Source of the DNA: Oceanobacillus timonensis
Lineage (GTDB): Bacteria > Bacillota > Bacilli > Bacillales > Amphibacillaceae
Direction: 5' to 3'
NCBI RefSeq assembly: GCF_900166635.1
Contig: NZ_LT800497.1
Location: 2,136,378-2,200,377, forward strand
DNA length: 64,000 nt
The notes beneath the pieces were generated by a model. That model searched no databases. It had not been told where the DNA came from and was given only the letters and a program-made list of their open reading frames with translations. The position numbers and the translations under genes are program-made. This document shows, in pieces, positions 24,715 through 32,859 of the stretch; within the stretch, counting starts at the first letter, position 1, and each line of letters starts with the position of its first letter.

Positions 24715-25122
24715 ATGACAGTGCATATTTACGGAGTATCTTGCTCATCTACAAGAAAAGCCAGACAATGGTTTCGCAAAAATGGAATTGCTTATAAGGA
24801 AAGGAATATTCTACATCAACCATTGACAATTGACGAATTAAAAAATATTTTACAAATGACGGTAGAAGGAACCGATGAAATTCTTTCCACCCGTTCTAAA
24901 ATTTACAAAGAATTAAACTTGAATGTAGAGGAATTGTCTTTACAAACCTTATTAAAATTAATTCATAAATATCCAAGATTGCTGAAAAGCCCAATTTTGG
25001 TTGATGAAAAAAGATTTCAGGTCGGTTATCACGAAGAAGATATTCGTCAATTTTTACCTCGGAAAACAAGACAGCTGCAATGGTCGCAGTGGAAAGTAGA
25101 TTTAGGGTTAATAAAAGGGTGA
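24715..25122 (+). CDS. Spx/ArsC-family regulator lacking the CxxC pair
   Basis: A 135-residue member of the Spx branch of ArsC-like proteins, which bind the RNA polymerase alpha subunit and redirect transcription under thiol stress. GTDEILSTRSKIYKELNLNV, LLKLIHKYPRLLKSPILVDE and QVGYHEEDIRQFLPRKTR match Spx closely. Spx has a redox switch C-x-x-C near residue 10; here the segment is YGVSCSSTRKARQWF, so the second Cys is Thr. It should therefore not form the usual disulfide. Start: ATG 24715 is seven bases after AGGAG; ATG 24709 is too close. Related paralogues such as MgsR are alternatives. Confidence 0.85.
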   Translation: MTVHIYGVSCSSTRKARQWFRKNGIAYKERNILHQPLTIDELKNILQMTVEGTDEILSTRSKIYKELNLNVEELSLQTLLKLIHKYPRLLKSPILVDEKRFQVGYHEEDIRQFLPRKTRQLQWSQWKVDLGLIKG

Positions 25123-25173
25123 CCAACCTTAAATGAACCTTAAATCCGGGAATATAAAATGACAATATAACAT

Positions 25174-25205
25174 AAAAAAGAGACAGCTAATCTGTCTCTT
25201 TTTTA
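25174..25205. terminator. Bidirectional terminator between spx-like gene and metI
   Basis: AAAAAAGAGACAG pairs with CTGTCTCTTTTTT over a five-base loop, serving the two converging genes. Confidence 0.9.
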
Positions 25206-25224
25206 TTTTTGGTGTTATGATATA

Positions 25225-26331
25225 TTATACGTTACTAATAACTTGTAACGCCTGCTCAATGTCTGCTTTTAAATCATCTACATCTTCCACACCTACAGAG
25301 AAACGGAGCAAATCGTCGCCGATTCCTCGCTGGATTCTTTCCTCTTCCGGCATATCCGCATGTGTCTGCGTGGTAGGATACGTAATAAAACTTTCCACAC
25401 CGCCTAAGCTTTCAGCAAATACAATGATATCCAGATTAGCTAAAAAAGACTTTACCAGATTGGCGTCTTCTAAGCAAAAGGAAAGCATACCGCCCCTATT
25501 AGGGTAAAAAACTTGGCTGACTGCCGGGTGTTCTTCTAAATATGCTGCCAGCTGCTTCGCATTTTCTTCATGACGCTGCATACGGAGTGCAAGTGTTTTT
25601 AAGCCGCGGACAAGGAGCCAGCTGTCTGAAGGAGATAACGTAGCACCGGAAGCGTTATGCATTTCAAATATTTTCTCGGATAATTCCGGCGTTTTTGTCA
25701 CTACAAGACCCGCCAGTACATCGTTATGACCTCCGATATATTTAGTTGCGCTGTGTACGACAATATCTGCTCCAAGTGTAAGAGGTTGTTGTAAGTACGG
25801 TGTTAAGAACGTATTATCCACAATAAGCAGCAAGTTATATTTTTTTGCCAGCTCTGCATATTTTTCAATATCTACCTCTTGAAGTAACGGGTTTGTAGGT
25901 GTTTCCAAGAAGATAGCTTTTGTATTTTCGTTAATACATCGTTCCGTTTCCAATACATCCTGACATTCATCATACGTTACAGAAACATGATATGCTCTTT
26001 CATAATGGTCAAAAATACGATACGTTCCTCCATAGATATCTTTTGTCGCAATAAGATGGTCACCTACTTGGAATAAAGAAGAAAGGATTAATTGAATGGC
26101 GGCCATCCCGGAACTGCAGGCGAAAGCGGCGTCTCCTTCTTCTAATTTCGCAAATCCATCTTCCAGTACGGATCTGGTCGGGTTTTTCGTGCGGGTATAA
26201 TCAAAACCGGTGGAGTGACCAATCTCTTGATGCTGATAAGCTGTTGACAAATGGATTGGCAGGTTTATCGCCCCTGTTCGTTTGTCCGTTTTGTTTCCTA
26301 ATTGTACCAATGCAGTTTCTAATTTCTTCAT
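25225..26331 (-). CDS. metI: Cystathionine gamma-synthase / O-acetylhomoserine sulfhydrylase
   Basis: A 368-residue PLP enzyme of the Cys/Met metabolism family that joins an activated homoserine with cysteine (or sulfide) in methionine synthesis. The PLP lysine is in VVHSATKYIGGHNDVLAG; TPTNPLLQEVDI and VDNTFLTPYLQQPL are family motifs, and GVESFITYPTTQTHADMP is the C-terminal substrate region. Length fits B. subtilis MetI (about 373). It is read leftward behind a SAM-I riboswitch, which confirms methionine control. In B. subtilis metI is followed by metC; here a terminator follows, so metC is absent from this site. Confidence 0.92.
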   Translation of the reverse strand: MKKLETALVQLGNKTDKRTGAINLPIHLSTAYQHQEIGHSTGFDYTRTKNPTRSVLEDGFAKLEEGDAAFACSSGMAAIQLILSSLFQVGDHLIATKDIYGGTYRIFDHYERAYHVSVTYDECQDVLETERCINENTKAIFLETPTNPLLQEVDIEKYAELAKKYNLLLIVDNTFLTPYLQQPLTLGADIVVHSATKYIGGHNDVLAGLVVTKTPELSEKIFEMHNASGATLSPSDSWLLVRGLKTLALRMQRHEENAKQLAAYLEEHPAVSQVFYPNRGGMLSFCLEDANLVKSFLANLDIIVFAESLGGVESFITYPTTQTHADMPEEERIQRGIGDDLLRFSVGVEDVDDLKADIEQALQVISNV

Positions 26332-26402
26332 TATTTTTCCTCCTCCATAAGAAAAGCTTGCATGAGAATTTGCTATTCCCTATGTATTTTCTGTTAAATC
26401 AA

Positions 26403-26566
26403 TAAAAAACCCTTCTTATCCAGAGATAAGAAGGGTGTAATATCAAAATCATCCACATCTCTTATCTTTAAAGGGAAGCCCCCTTCTGGAATTAGCACCT
26501 TGCTATCATAAGCCGGTTGCTGAGACATCTGCGGGCCAGTCCCTCCGTCTCTCTGGATAAGAATTA
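26403..26566 (-). promoter_or_regulatory. SAM-I (S-box) riboswitch with terminator, upstream of metI
   Basis: Read on the minus strand it has the S-box core: CTTATCCAGAGAGACGGAGG, GACTGGCCC, a stem carrying GTCTCAGCAACCGG, and AAGGTGCTAATTCC. It ends in the intrinsic terminator AACCCTTCTTATC...GATAAGAAGGGTTTTTT (26403-26436). SAM binding should favour the terminator and switch metI off. A frame read through it (26394-26615) is not a gene. Confidence 0.95.
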
Positions 26567-26831
26567 ACATATTTATAATTACGTTTACTTTACAAGAGAG
26601 AAGCAAAAAAATCAAGCTTTAAATTATTTTTTAATCAAACCGGAAAGCAGGCTACCATCATGTTGAGCAATGATTTGTATATAAAAAATCCGAAAAGTAT
26701 TTGAAATGGGCTTTGATGAAGATTACAATGGATGTGACGAATTTATAGTTATACGTATATGTAATGGTTGAAATAGTAAAGTAAAACGCACGTGACAGAA
26801 TAATAATCTTTTAAAAAAAGGAAGAAGATAT

Positions 26832-27773
26832 ATGCGCAGAAAAAAATTGTTACTGGTTAACATTTCTTTGTTAACAGGATGTATTGTCATTATTGGTATG
26901 GGTATTTATAAAGACAATCATTCTGTGGAATATTCCATGGAAGTAAATACAGAAGATACAGATGGCGGAGACGGGCAGAATGGAGAAAGTGTCGAGCTTT
27001 TCACTACTTCTTGGAATGACCGGTTATTAGGAGATAATGAACAAATTTATCAAACGGTTCAATTAGACAATCGTAATAGCTCGCAGCAAGAAGGCAATGA
27101 AGCAGAAGAAGCACAGACTGAGAACAATTCCCCGCAAGAGAGAGTAATCGAAACGGAAACAGAAACACATACGAATCAGAAACCAGAAACGCAGGAAAGA
27201 AATAATTCGGCTTCGGAGGAAACATCCGCTTACCAAATAACGAATAAAGACACCGATGAATCCGATGAAAATAAGCAACGTCAGACTTCTTATAGGGAAA
27301 GTTACGCTGCTAGTGAAGATGATGAACATACAGAGAGAAGAGAAAGTGAAACGAAACAGAATGATTCTAGACAAGAAACGGACTCTGCAAACAAGCAAAC
27401 AGATCAAAAGAAATCTGAACGAAATGATTCCTCTGCAGGTGCCGATAATTCGGACAACGGAAATCAACAGAAAAATTCAACTGATAAATCGGAGCAATCC
27501 AAAGGTAATGATTCGAATGGTGAGGAAGAAACAGAAGACGAAAAAAATGGTAAAGGTAAAAACGAAGAAGATGAAAGCCATTCGGAGGATGATATAGAGG
27601 AATCAGACCCAAAAGAAAATGAAGAACCGGAAAACGATAGTGAAAATGGAGATAACGAAGAGGAAGAAGAAGAATCAGAGAGCGAACCAAACGAAGAAGA
27701 ATCGGAAGACGAAAATGAAGAACATCATTCTGGGGAGAATAAACCAAGTACAGCTTCCGTTTATACTGAGTAA
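26832..27773 (+). CDS. Membrane-anchored, extremely acidic low-complexity protein
   Basis: A 313-residue protein with a basic start and one membrane segment (LLLVNISLLTGCIVIIGMGI, residues about 6-25), after which nearly everything is Glu, Asp, Asn, Ser, Gln and Lys. From residue about 75 to the end there is no predicted fold. The last third is dominated by runs such as EEEEEESESEPNEEESEDEN. It should sit as an anchored, disordered polyanion on the outer face. Possible roles in salt or cation handling, wall spacing or spores are guesses. The ribosome site is GGAAGAAG. Codon use is A-rich. No neighbour suggests a pathway. Confidence 0.7.
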   Translation: MRRKKLLLVNISLLTGCIVIIGMGIYKDNHSVEYSMEVNTEDTDGGDGQNGESVELFTTSWNDRLLGDNEQIYQTVQLDNRNSSQQEGNEAEEAQTENNSPQERVIETETETHTNQKPETQERNNSASEETSAYQITNKDTDESDENKQRQTSYRESYAASEDDEHTERRESETKQNDSRQETDSANKQTDQKKSERNDSSAGADNSDNGNQQKNSTDKSEQSKGNDSNGEEETEDEKNGKGKNEEDESHSEDDIEESDPKENEEPENDSENGDNEEEEEESESEPNEEESEDENEEHHSGENKPSTASVYTE

Positions 27774-27793
27774 ATATGAAAAATAAAAAGACG

Positions 27794-27838
27794 AAAAAAC
27801 GGTAAATTTGCATTCAATCGCATTATTTGCCGTTTTTA
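27794..27838 (+). terminator. Terminator of the acidic protein gene
   Basis: AAAAACGGTAAAT pairs imperfectly with ATTTGCCGTTTTT, then T-rich sequence. Nothing else gene-like is seen up to the ndh promoter. Confidence 0.75.
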
Positions 27839-27963
27839 TTATGATAAAATGGAGATGGATAAACCAAAAGATGTATTGTGCGAACGTTTGAAAAACATGG
27901 AACAGGGAAAAGTATGTCTATCGGGATTAAAAGTTTTCTAAAGAAATGTTAATGAAAATTAGC

Positions 27964-27991
27964 TTAACACTGCAAAATTTGATATTATAAT
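27964..27991 (+). promoter_or_regulatory. Sigma-A-type promoter of ndh
   Basis: TTAACA (27964-27969) and TATAAT (27986-27991) are 16 bases apart, about 80 bases before the ndh start. Confidence 0.5.
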
Positions 27992-28074
27992 AGATGCAGC
28001 AACTATTAATCGTGATAGTTCGAAATTACATTACATTTTATTTATGGAAGTATAGAAAGGATGGAAGATGAATT

Positions 28075-29283
28075 ATGAGTAAACCAAAAGTAGTTGTGCT
28101 TGGTGCCGGCTATGCTGGATTAGTGGCAACAAGACGTTTAACACAACAGCTCTCTGCTGAAGAAGCGGAAATTGTTTTAATCAACAAACATAATTATCAT
28201 TATGAAAGTACATGGTTACATGAAGTAGCAGCGGGAACAATTACTCCGAACCAGGCGCGTTTTATGCTGACAGACGTTGTTAACCCGAAGCGGGTACGCT
28301 TAATCTATGACAACGTTACAGAGGTAAAGCGGGAAGATAAGCGTGTGGTATTGGAAAATAGTGAAGTTTCTTATGACTACCTAGTATTTGCGCTTGGATT
28401 TGTATCCAACTCATTTGGCATTCCTGGTATGGAAGAAAATGCGTATGCTATCACAGATATTGATTCAAGCCGATTAATCGCTGAACATATCGAATACCAA
28501 TTCGCACAATATTCTTCAAGTGAAGAAAAACACGATGAGCAGCTTACTGTTGTTGTCGGCGGTGGCGGTTTCACAGGTATTGAATTTGTCGGTGAGCTTG
28601 CGGACAAGATTCCTGAGCTATGTAAAAAATATGATATTGATCGAAGCAAAGCAAAAATTATTAACGTAGAAGCGATGCCATCTATTTTACCTATGTTTGA
28701 CGAAGATTTAGTTGCTTACGGGAAACAATCTTTAGAAAACCGTGGTGTTGAATTCCGTATCGGCACTGCAATTAAAGAATGTACAGAAGAAGGCTTCGTT
28801 GTCGGCGATGATCATGAGCTGATTAAAGCTGGAACCATTGTATGGACTGGCGGCGTAATGGGCACTCCTGTCTTAGCTGAATCCGGATTTGAATTATTCA
28901 AAGGAAAAGTAAATGTTGGATTAGATTTACGTCCGGAAGGGGAAGAAAGTGTTTTCGTTCTCGGAGATTGCTCTTGGACAATGGATCCGGAAACGGGCAA
29001 ACCATTCCCTCCAACCGGCCAATTAGCTGTACAAGAAGGGGCAAAAGCTGCGGATAATATTGTTGCATTAATCCGTGATGAAGTAGTTACTGACTTTGTT
29101 TATTCTAATAAAGGGACAGTGGCTTCTCTTGGTATATCAGATGGTATCGGTAACGTACTTGATGGTAAAAAACTAAGCGGTAAAGCAGCGGCAGCAATGA
29201 AAAAAGTGGTTGATGACCGTTCCTTATTCTTAGTAGGCGGTGCCAAAACAGTACTTAAAAAAGGTAAATTCCGTCCATTCTAA
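28075..29283 (+). CDS. ndh: Type II NADH dehydrogenase
   Basis: A 402-residue single-subunit NADH:quinone oxidoreductase (NDH-2) at the inner face of the membrane; it feeds electrons from NADH to menaquinone without pumping protons. The N-terminal FAD motif is VVVLGAGYAGLVATRRL, the NADH motif TVVVGGGGFTGIEFVGELAD, and the second FAD contact VFVLGDCSW. PFPPTGQLAVQEGAKAADNI is typical of the YumB/YjlD group. GGATGGAAG precedes the ATG. Three paralogues occur in B. subtilis, so Ndh or YumB cannot be chosen from sequence alone. Confidence 0.9.
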   Translation: MSKPKVVVLGAGYAGLVATRRLTQQLSAEEAEIVLINKHNYHYESTWLHEVAAGTITPNQARFMLTDVVNPKRVRLIYDNVTEVKREDKRVVLENSEVSYDYLVFALGFVSNSFGIPGMEENAYAITDIDSSRLIAEHIEYQFAQYSSSEEKHDEQLTVVVGGGGFTGIEFVGELADKIPELCKKYDIDRSKAKIINVEAMPSILPMFDEDLVAYGKQSLENRGVEFRIGTAIKECTEEGFVVGDDHELIKAGTIVWTGGVMGTPVLAESGFELFKGKVNVGLDLRPEGEESVFVLGDCSWTMDPETGKPFPPTGQLAVQEGAKAADNIVALIRDEVVTDFVYSNKGTVASLGISDGIGNVLDGKKLSGKAAAAMKKVVDDRSLFLVGGAKTVLKKGKFRPF

Positions 29284-29344
29284 ATCCGAATGACATCATC
29301 ATGGAAATAGTATTTGATAAACTACTCCACAGGAGGTAAGAGAT

Positions 29345-29443
29345 ATGAAAAATATATTTTGTTACGTTTTGCTTGCTCTGACAGCCCTAGTCGGTTACCG
29401 TGTAGCAAGTGAATATTTAGAAGATAACAGGGACTTTAGATAA
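29345..29443 (+). CDS. 32-residue membrane microprotein
   Basis: An excellent AGGAGGT ribosome site (29332-29338) stands seven bases before ATG 29345. The product is MKNIFCYVLLALTALVGYRV then ASEYLEDNRDFR: one membrane helix and a short charged tail. A strong terminator follows eight bases after the stop. It is 61 bases after ndh with no terminator between, so it is probably co-transcribed with ndh and may associate with the membrane at that enzyme. Confidence 0.65.
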   Translation: MKNIFCYVLLALTALVGYRVASEYLEDNRDFR

Positions 29444-29450
29444 GTTTTAA

Positions 29451-29485
29451 AAAATGCCGGGGAAGCAGCTTCCCCGGCATTTTTT
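29451..29485 (+). terminator. Terminator of the ndh-microprotein unit
   Basis: AAAATGCCGGGGAAG pairs with CTTCCCCGGCATTTT around CAG, followed by T-run. Confidence 0.95.
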
Positions 29486-29572
29486 CGTACTGTCAAAAGG
29501 GAATAATTGACTTTCTCTGCTGTATAGAAATAAAGCATTCCCAGCATACTAATGCTAAAGGGGTGTGGCATC

Positions 29573-30445
29573 ATGCGTTATTTTTTATTATCTTGTATGT
29601 TTCTCTTTCTCCTATTACCTCAAACCGTACACGCTGCAGTATTAGAACTGTATGATGAAGAGGAAGACTCCTGGCTGATTGATTTAAAAGCCTATGTATT
29701 TGAAATGGACGAAGCGTTATTGGACTGGAGTCAAATGCAAAATTTAACCAGGGATATGCAAAAACTGGTCTATAAAGAGCCGGAAAATGCTTATATGGAT
29801 AAGGAAGGAAAGATTATAAAAGAAAAACCAGGTTTTGTGCTGGATGTTACGCAATTTCACTCGTTGATTAATGAAGCGTACTACCAGGGCATGGATCAGC
29901 GGCAGCAAGTACCGAAGCAGACGATTCCAGCACGTGTGAACGAAGCCCTTTTAAAAGAAATAAAAGAGAAAGAATTAAATCGTTTCACCACAAGGTTCAG
30001 AGCAAGTAATAAAGAAAGAACACGGAACATTGAACTTTCAGCAGAGGCGATTAACAATACGATTATCTTCCCGGGTGAGTATTTTTCTTTTAATGAAGTG
30101 GTGGGTGAACGGACACGTGAAAGAGGATATCTTCCGGCGCCGGTTATTGTAAAAGGAGAATTCAGTGAAGATATTGGCGGCGGGATTTGTCAGGTATCCT
30201 CGACCCTGTTTAATGCGGTGGACCTTCAAGGGATTGAAGTAACCGAACGCTATGCACACAGCAGAGAGGTTCCGTATGTACCAAAAGGAAGAGATGCTAC
30301 GGTAAGCTGGTGGGGACCTGATTTTGCTTTTCGAAATAAATATAATCAGCCTGTACTTATTCAAGCATCTGCTGACGGAGGAGCGGTAACTATTGCTGTT
30401 TATACAAGTAATGATGCTTCTCTTTTTCAAGCAAAAAAGCCTTGA
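29573..30445 (+). CDS. Secreted VanW-family protein
   Basis: A 290-residue protein with a signal peptide (YFLLSCMFLFLLLPQTVHAA). The VanW domain occupies about residues 140-280: IELSAEAINNTIIFPGEYFS, FNEVVGERTRERGY, GGGICQVSSTLFNAV and AHSREVPYVPKGRDATVSWW are its conserved blocks. The domain is found in exported proteins of Firmicutes and takes its name from vancomycin-resistance clusters, but its reaction is unknown. The ATG at 29573 has AAGGGGTG upstream; an earlier ATG at 29552 would overlap that site. No resistance genes are nearby. Confidence 0.85.
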   Translation: MRYFLLSCMFLFLLLPQTVHAAVLELYDEEEDSWLIDLKAYVFEMDEALLDWSQMQNLTRDMQKLVYKEPENAYMDKEGKIIKEKPGFVLDVTQFHSLINEAYYQGMDQRQQVPKQTIPARVNEALLKEIKEKELNRFTTRFRASNKERTRNIELSAEAINNTIIFPGEYFSFNEVVGERTRERGYLPAPVIVKGEFSEDIGGGICQVSSTLFNAVDLQGIEVTERYAHSREVPYVPKGRDATVSWWGPDFAFRNKYNQPVLIQASADGGAVTIAVYTSNDASLFQAKKP

Positions 30446-30477
30446 TTTTACTGTTTATCGTAAAATCAAGGCTTTTT
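30433..30477. terminator. Bidirectional terminator between vanW-like and yceI-like genes
   Basis: AAAAAGCCTTGATTTTA pairs perfectly with TAAAATCAAGGCTTTTT. The left arm overlaps the stop of the VanW gene. Confidence 0.9.
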
Positions 30478-30503
30478 ATGATTGAAAATAGGAATGACCC
30501 TAA

Positions 30504-31037
30504 TTATTCAGGTTTTTGTAATTCCAATTCGAAGTTAATTTTTACATCTTCGCCAACAAGAACGCCGCCAGTTTCAAGAGAAGCATTCCAAGTTAAGCCA
30601 AATTCTTTACGGTTAATACTAGTAGAACCGCTAAATCCTGCAACCATGCTGCCGCTCATTGGATCTTTACTTTGTCCTTCAAATTCAACATCCAACGTAA
30701 CAGGTTTTGTTGTTTCTTTTATTGTTAAATTACCAGTTACTTTATATTCGTTGCCGGATTTTTCAATATCTGTTGCCTGAAAAGTGATTTTTGGATAGTT
30801 TTCAACATCAAAGAAATCAGCAGAACGAAGGTGGTCATCACGATCGTTATTACGAGTGTTGATGCTTGCCACATCAATGGTTAATTCAATATCTGCATCT
30901 GTTAAATCCGCTGCATCTGCATTTATTTTTGCATCAAAACTGTCGAACGTTCCTTTTGCTTTTGAAATCATCATATGTTTTACAGAAAATCCTACTTCAC
31001 TATGCGCTGTGTCTAAATTCCAGTTTACTTTTGCCAT
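30504..31037 (-). CDS. YceI-family lipid-binding-type protein
   Basis: A 177-residue lipocalin-like beta-barrel protein. The family pattern is clear: WNLDTAHSEVGFSVKHMMIS at the start, NTRNNDRDDHLRSADFFDVE, YPKITFQATDIE and ETTKPVTLDVEFEGQ. YceI barrels bind polyisoprenoid-type lipids, sometimes quinone-like molecules. It has no signal peptide, so it is cytoplasmic as written. AGGAGG is eight bases before the ATG. Its promoter carries a 24-base motif shared with the dioxygenase gene at 52681, hinting at joint control by a quinone- or electrophile-sensing repressor. Confidence 0.9.
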   Translation of the reverse strand: MAKVNWNLDTAHSEVGFSVKHMMISKAKGTFDSFDAKINADAADLTDADIELTIDVASINTRNNDRDDHLRSADFFDVENYPKITFQATDIEKSGNEYKVTGNLTIKETTKPVTLDVEFEGQSKDPMSGSMVAGFSGSTSINRKEFGLTWNASLETGGVLVGEDVKINFELELQKPE

Positions 31038-31111
31038 GTAGACATCCTCCTAAATAATTAGTTACTTACTTTCTGTTACCAAGTGTAAAATAATAAATAA
31101 TGAAAGTCAAG

Positions 31112-31135
31112 TATATTTAATTAAAAATAATTGAA
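31112..31135 (-). promoter_or_regulatory. Candidate operator upstream of yceI-like gene
   Basis: The 23-base motif ATATTTAATTAAAAAT + AATTGAA (31113-31135) is found again at 52635-52657. Here it lies just upstream of TTGACT (-35, minus strand) and TACACT (-10, spacer 17). The identical string before two unrelated promoters suggests a common regulator. Confidence 0.5.
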
Positions 31136-31251
31136 ATACATATATACCTTACCCGGATTGTTGTTTTATAAAACATATAAAGATTGAAGCCGTTCCTGGA
31201 ATGTTGCTTTTGAAATATAAATATATAGGGTTGTAAAGGAGGAAGAGAAAA

Positions 31252-31479
31252 GTGGACAAAGGTACGTTGATTAGTATAATTGCCGTGATGATTGCCGCAG
31301 CAAACCAAGTTCTTGTGCTATTAGGTAAGTCACCAATGCTTATCGATAGTACCCTGATCGAACAAGTAGTATCTGCCATATTCACCATTGTAACCGTTCT
31401 GAATGCTTGGCTGAGAAGAAAAAAAGCAAATATGGCGAAAGAGAAAAAGAAAGAGAATAAGAACAAAAGAAAGAAATAA
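31252..31479 (+). CDS. SPP1-type phage holin, orphan
   Basis: A 75-residue protein starting at GTG (31252) after AAAGGAGG. It reads MDKGTLISIIAVMIAAANQV, LVLLGKSPMLIDSTLIEQVV and TVLNAWLRRKKANM, with two membrane segments and a very basic tail. This follows the SPP1/XhlB-type holin pattern (DKGT ... N-Q ... G-x-S-P ... W). Holins permeabilise the membrane for endolysin, but no endolysin or other phage gene is near. It may be a prophage relic or a domesticated gene for protein release. A terminator follows. Confidence 0.75.
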   Translation: MDKGTLISIIAVMIAAANQVLVLLGKSPMLIDSTLIEQVVSAIFTIVTVLNAWLRRKKANMAKEKKKENKNKRKK

Positions 31480-31482
31480 AAA

Positions 31483-31527
31483 TCTTGCCTGTCATAGAAT
31501 TCATTTTCTATAACAGGCTATTTTTCC
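31483..31527 (+). terminator. Terminator of the orphan holin gene
   Basis: GCCTGTCATAGAA pairs with TTCTATAACAGGC with one mismatch, then TATTTTT. Confidence 0.8.
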
Positions 31528-31794
31528 GGGATAAAGTATTTCGGCCTTCTTATCAGTAATTTGTCCATGAAGCTGACAGGGAGATATAGGGCAAACACTG
31601 TAAAGAAGCTTACGGAGAAGCAGCTCCAAGTGAATTTGACAAAACCTGGTTTTTGAGAAAATTTCGTGGAGCTATGAAAACAAGAAGTCCAGGGATTTTT
31701 AGAGTTAAACAAAAATATCGAAAAGGAATCGCTGCTATTGCGAATTGTCTAAAAGTGATTTATACTACATTTATACAAAAAAGTGAATAAAAAA

Positions 31795-31993
31795 GCCTGC
31801 AAGGGGAGCCTTTGGCTGAGAGTGGACATGTTGATGTTCTGACCCTTCGAACCTGTCAGTTAGTACTGGCGCAGGGATTGTGGACTTTTTGATGGATAAA
31901 AGTAATGTGTGAGCGGAGTTTAGATGTTCTATAGAGCGTAAGTTCTTTTAAGAATATCACCATCAAGAAGACTCCCCTTGGCATTACTTTTTT
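31795..31993 (+). promoter_or_regulatory. TPP riboswitch and expression platform upstream of thiT
   Basis: The THI-box aptamer (31795-31882) shows AAGGGGAGCCTTTGGCTGAG, GACCCTTCGAACCTGTCAGT and TTAGTACTGGCGCAGGGA. The expression platform contains AAAAGTAATG (31898-31907), which can pair with CATTACTTTTTT (31982-31993) to make a terminator with GGAGT/ACTCC inside. Thiamine pyrophosphate should shut off thiT. In the preceding gap, 31528-31794, I see no supported gene; a minus-strand frame at 31518-31712 ending DKLLIRRPKYFIPEK has no ribosome site. Confidence 0.95.
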
Positions 31994-32036
31994 GTTGTCT
32001 AAAAATAATTGCTCTACGTAAATGGGGGAGAAATAA

Positions 32037-32603
32037 TTGAAAAATAAAACGCTATTTTTAGTTGAAGTAGCTATTTTTACGGCACTTGCCTTGTTACTGG
32101 ATATTTTACCATTAGGGTTTAAGCTTTGGCCTCAAGGAGGGTCTGTTTCTTTTGCGATGATTCCTGTCTTTATCGTTGCTTTCCGCTGGGGTTTAAAAGG
32201 CGGTTTATTATCAGGATTCCTCTGGGGAGTGCTACAGGTGGCAACAGGTACGGCTTACATTTTACATCCGGTACAAGGGATTATTGAGTATGGACTAGCT
32301 TTTACCGTTGTCGGACTGGCCGGCGTATTTTCAAAGCAAGTTATTGAAAATATGAAAAAGAAGCAGATAAAAAAATCTTTTGTCTATATTCTAATTGGCG
32401 TACTCCTGGGATCAGCGGCTCGCTTTATTTGCCATTATATTGCTGGAACGATTTTCTTCGGCTCAGCGGTAGAAGGACAGCCGGCCTGGTTCTATTCGTT
32501 AATTTATAATTCATCTTATATGATTCCATCTTTTATATTAAGCCTTATTATTGTGTTTCTTCTGTTTTATAAGCAGCCGAGAACATTAGTAGGAAAAATG
32601 TAA
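32037..32603 (+). CDS. thiT: Thiamine ECF-transporter substrate-binding protein ThiT
   Basis: A 188-residue, six-helix membrane S-component that binds thiamine and uses the shared ECF energising module for uptake. GFKLWPQGGSVSFAMIPVFI contains the family W-P-Q-G-G-S, and LHPVQGIIEYGLAFTVVGLA and FICHYIAGTIFFGSA form the rest of the pocket. The TTG at 32037 is chosen because GGGGGAG lies seven bases upstream and MKNKTLFLVEVAIFTALALL starts the family pattern. The TPP riboswitch upstream confirms the ligand. Confidence 0.95.
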   Translation: MKNKTLFLVEVAIFTALALLLDILPLGFKLWPQGGSVSFAMIPVFIVAFRWGLKGGLLSGFLWGVLQVATGTAYILHPVQGIIEYGLAFTVVGLAGVFSKQVIENMKKKQIKKSFVYILIGVLLGSAARFICHYIAGTIFFGSAVEGQPAWFYSLIYNSSYMIPSFILSLIIVFLLFYKQPRTLVGKM

Positions 32604-32620
32604 AGAAAACTCCCTCACAC

Positions 32621-32656
32621 AAAAATCCTGCAGCACATCCTTGCTTCAGGATTTTT
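32621..32656 (+). terminator. Terminator of thiT
   Basis: AAAAATCCTG pairs with CAGGATTTTT. Downstream, TTAAAT/TTAACA units at 32684-32699 could be weak PhoP boxes before phoP. Confidence 0.8.
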
Positions 32657-32859
32657 AATGTTTATTTCGATTTGTTTATTTTGTTAAATTTTATTAACAT
32701 TCCATTATGGAATAGGCTATCCGGGTAAATAATGGTAGAATAAAGAAAATAAAGATGATATAAAGACAAATTCGTGTTCCGCTTCTATAGAAAATCTGGT
32801 TTTAAGAAGGATTTTTAATCAGCAGGAACGTATATATTAATTAAGGGGGGATTTTCCAG

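Noticed and set aside
26394..26615. A 73-codon minus-strand frame upstream of metI
   Set aside because: It is the SAM-I riboswitch and its terminator read as protein.
27004..27813. Long frames antisense or shifted to the acidic protein gene
   Set aside because: Repetitive GAA/GAT codons give open frames on the other strand; compositions such as FRFLLICLLVC are artefacts.
31518..31712. A 64-codon minus-strand frame ending DKLLIRRPKYFIPEK
   Set aside because: The membrane-like stretch looks protein-like, but the TTG start has no ribosome site and the frame overlaps the holin terminator.
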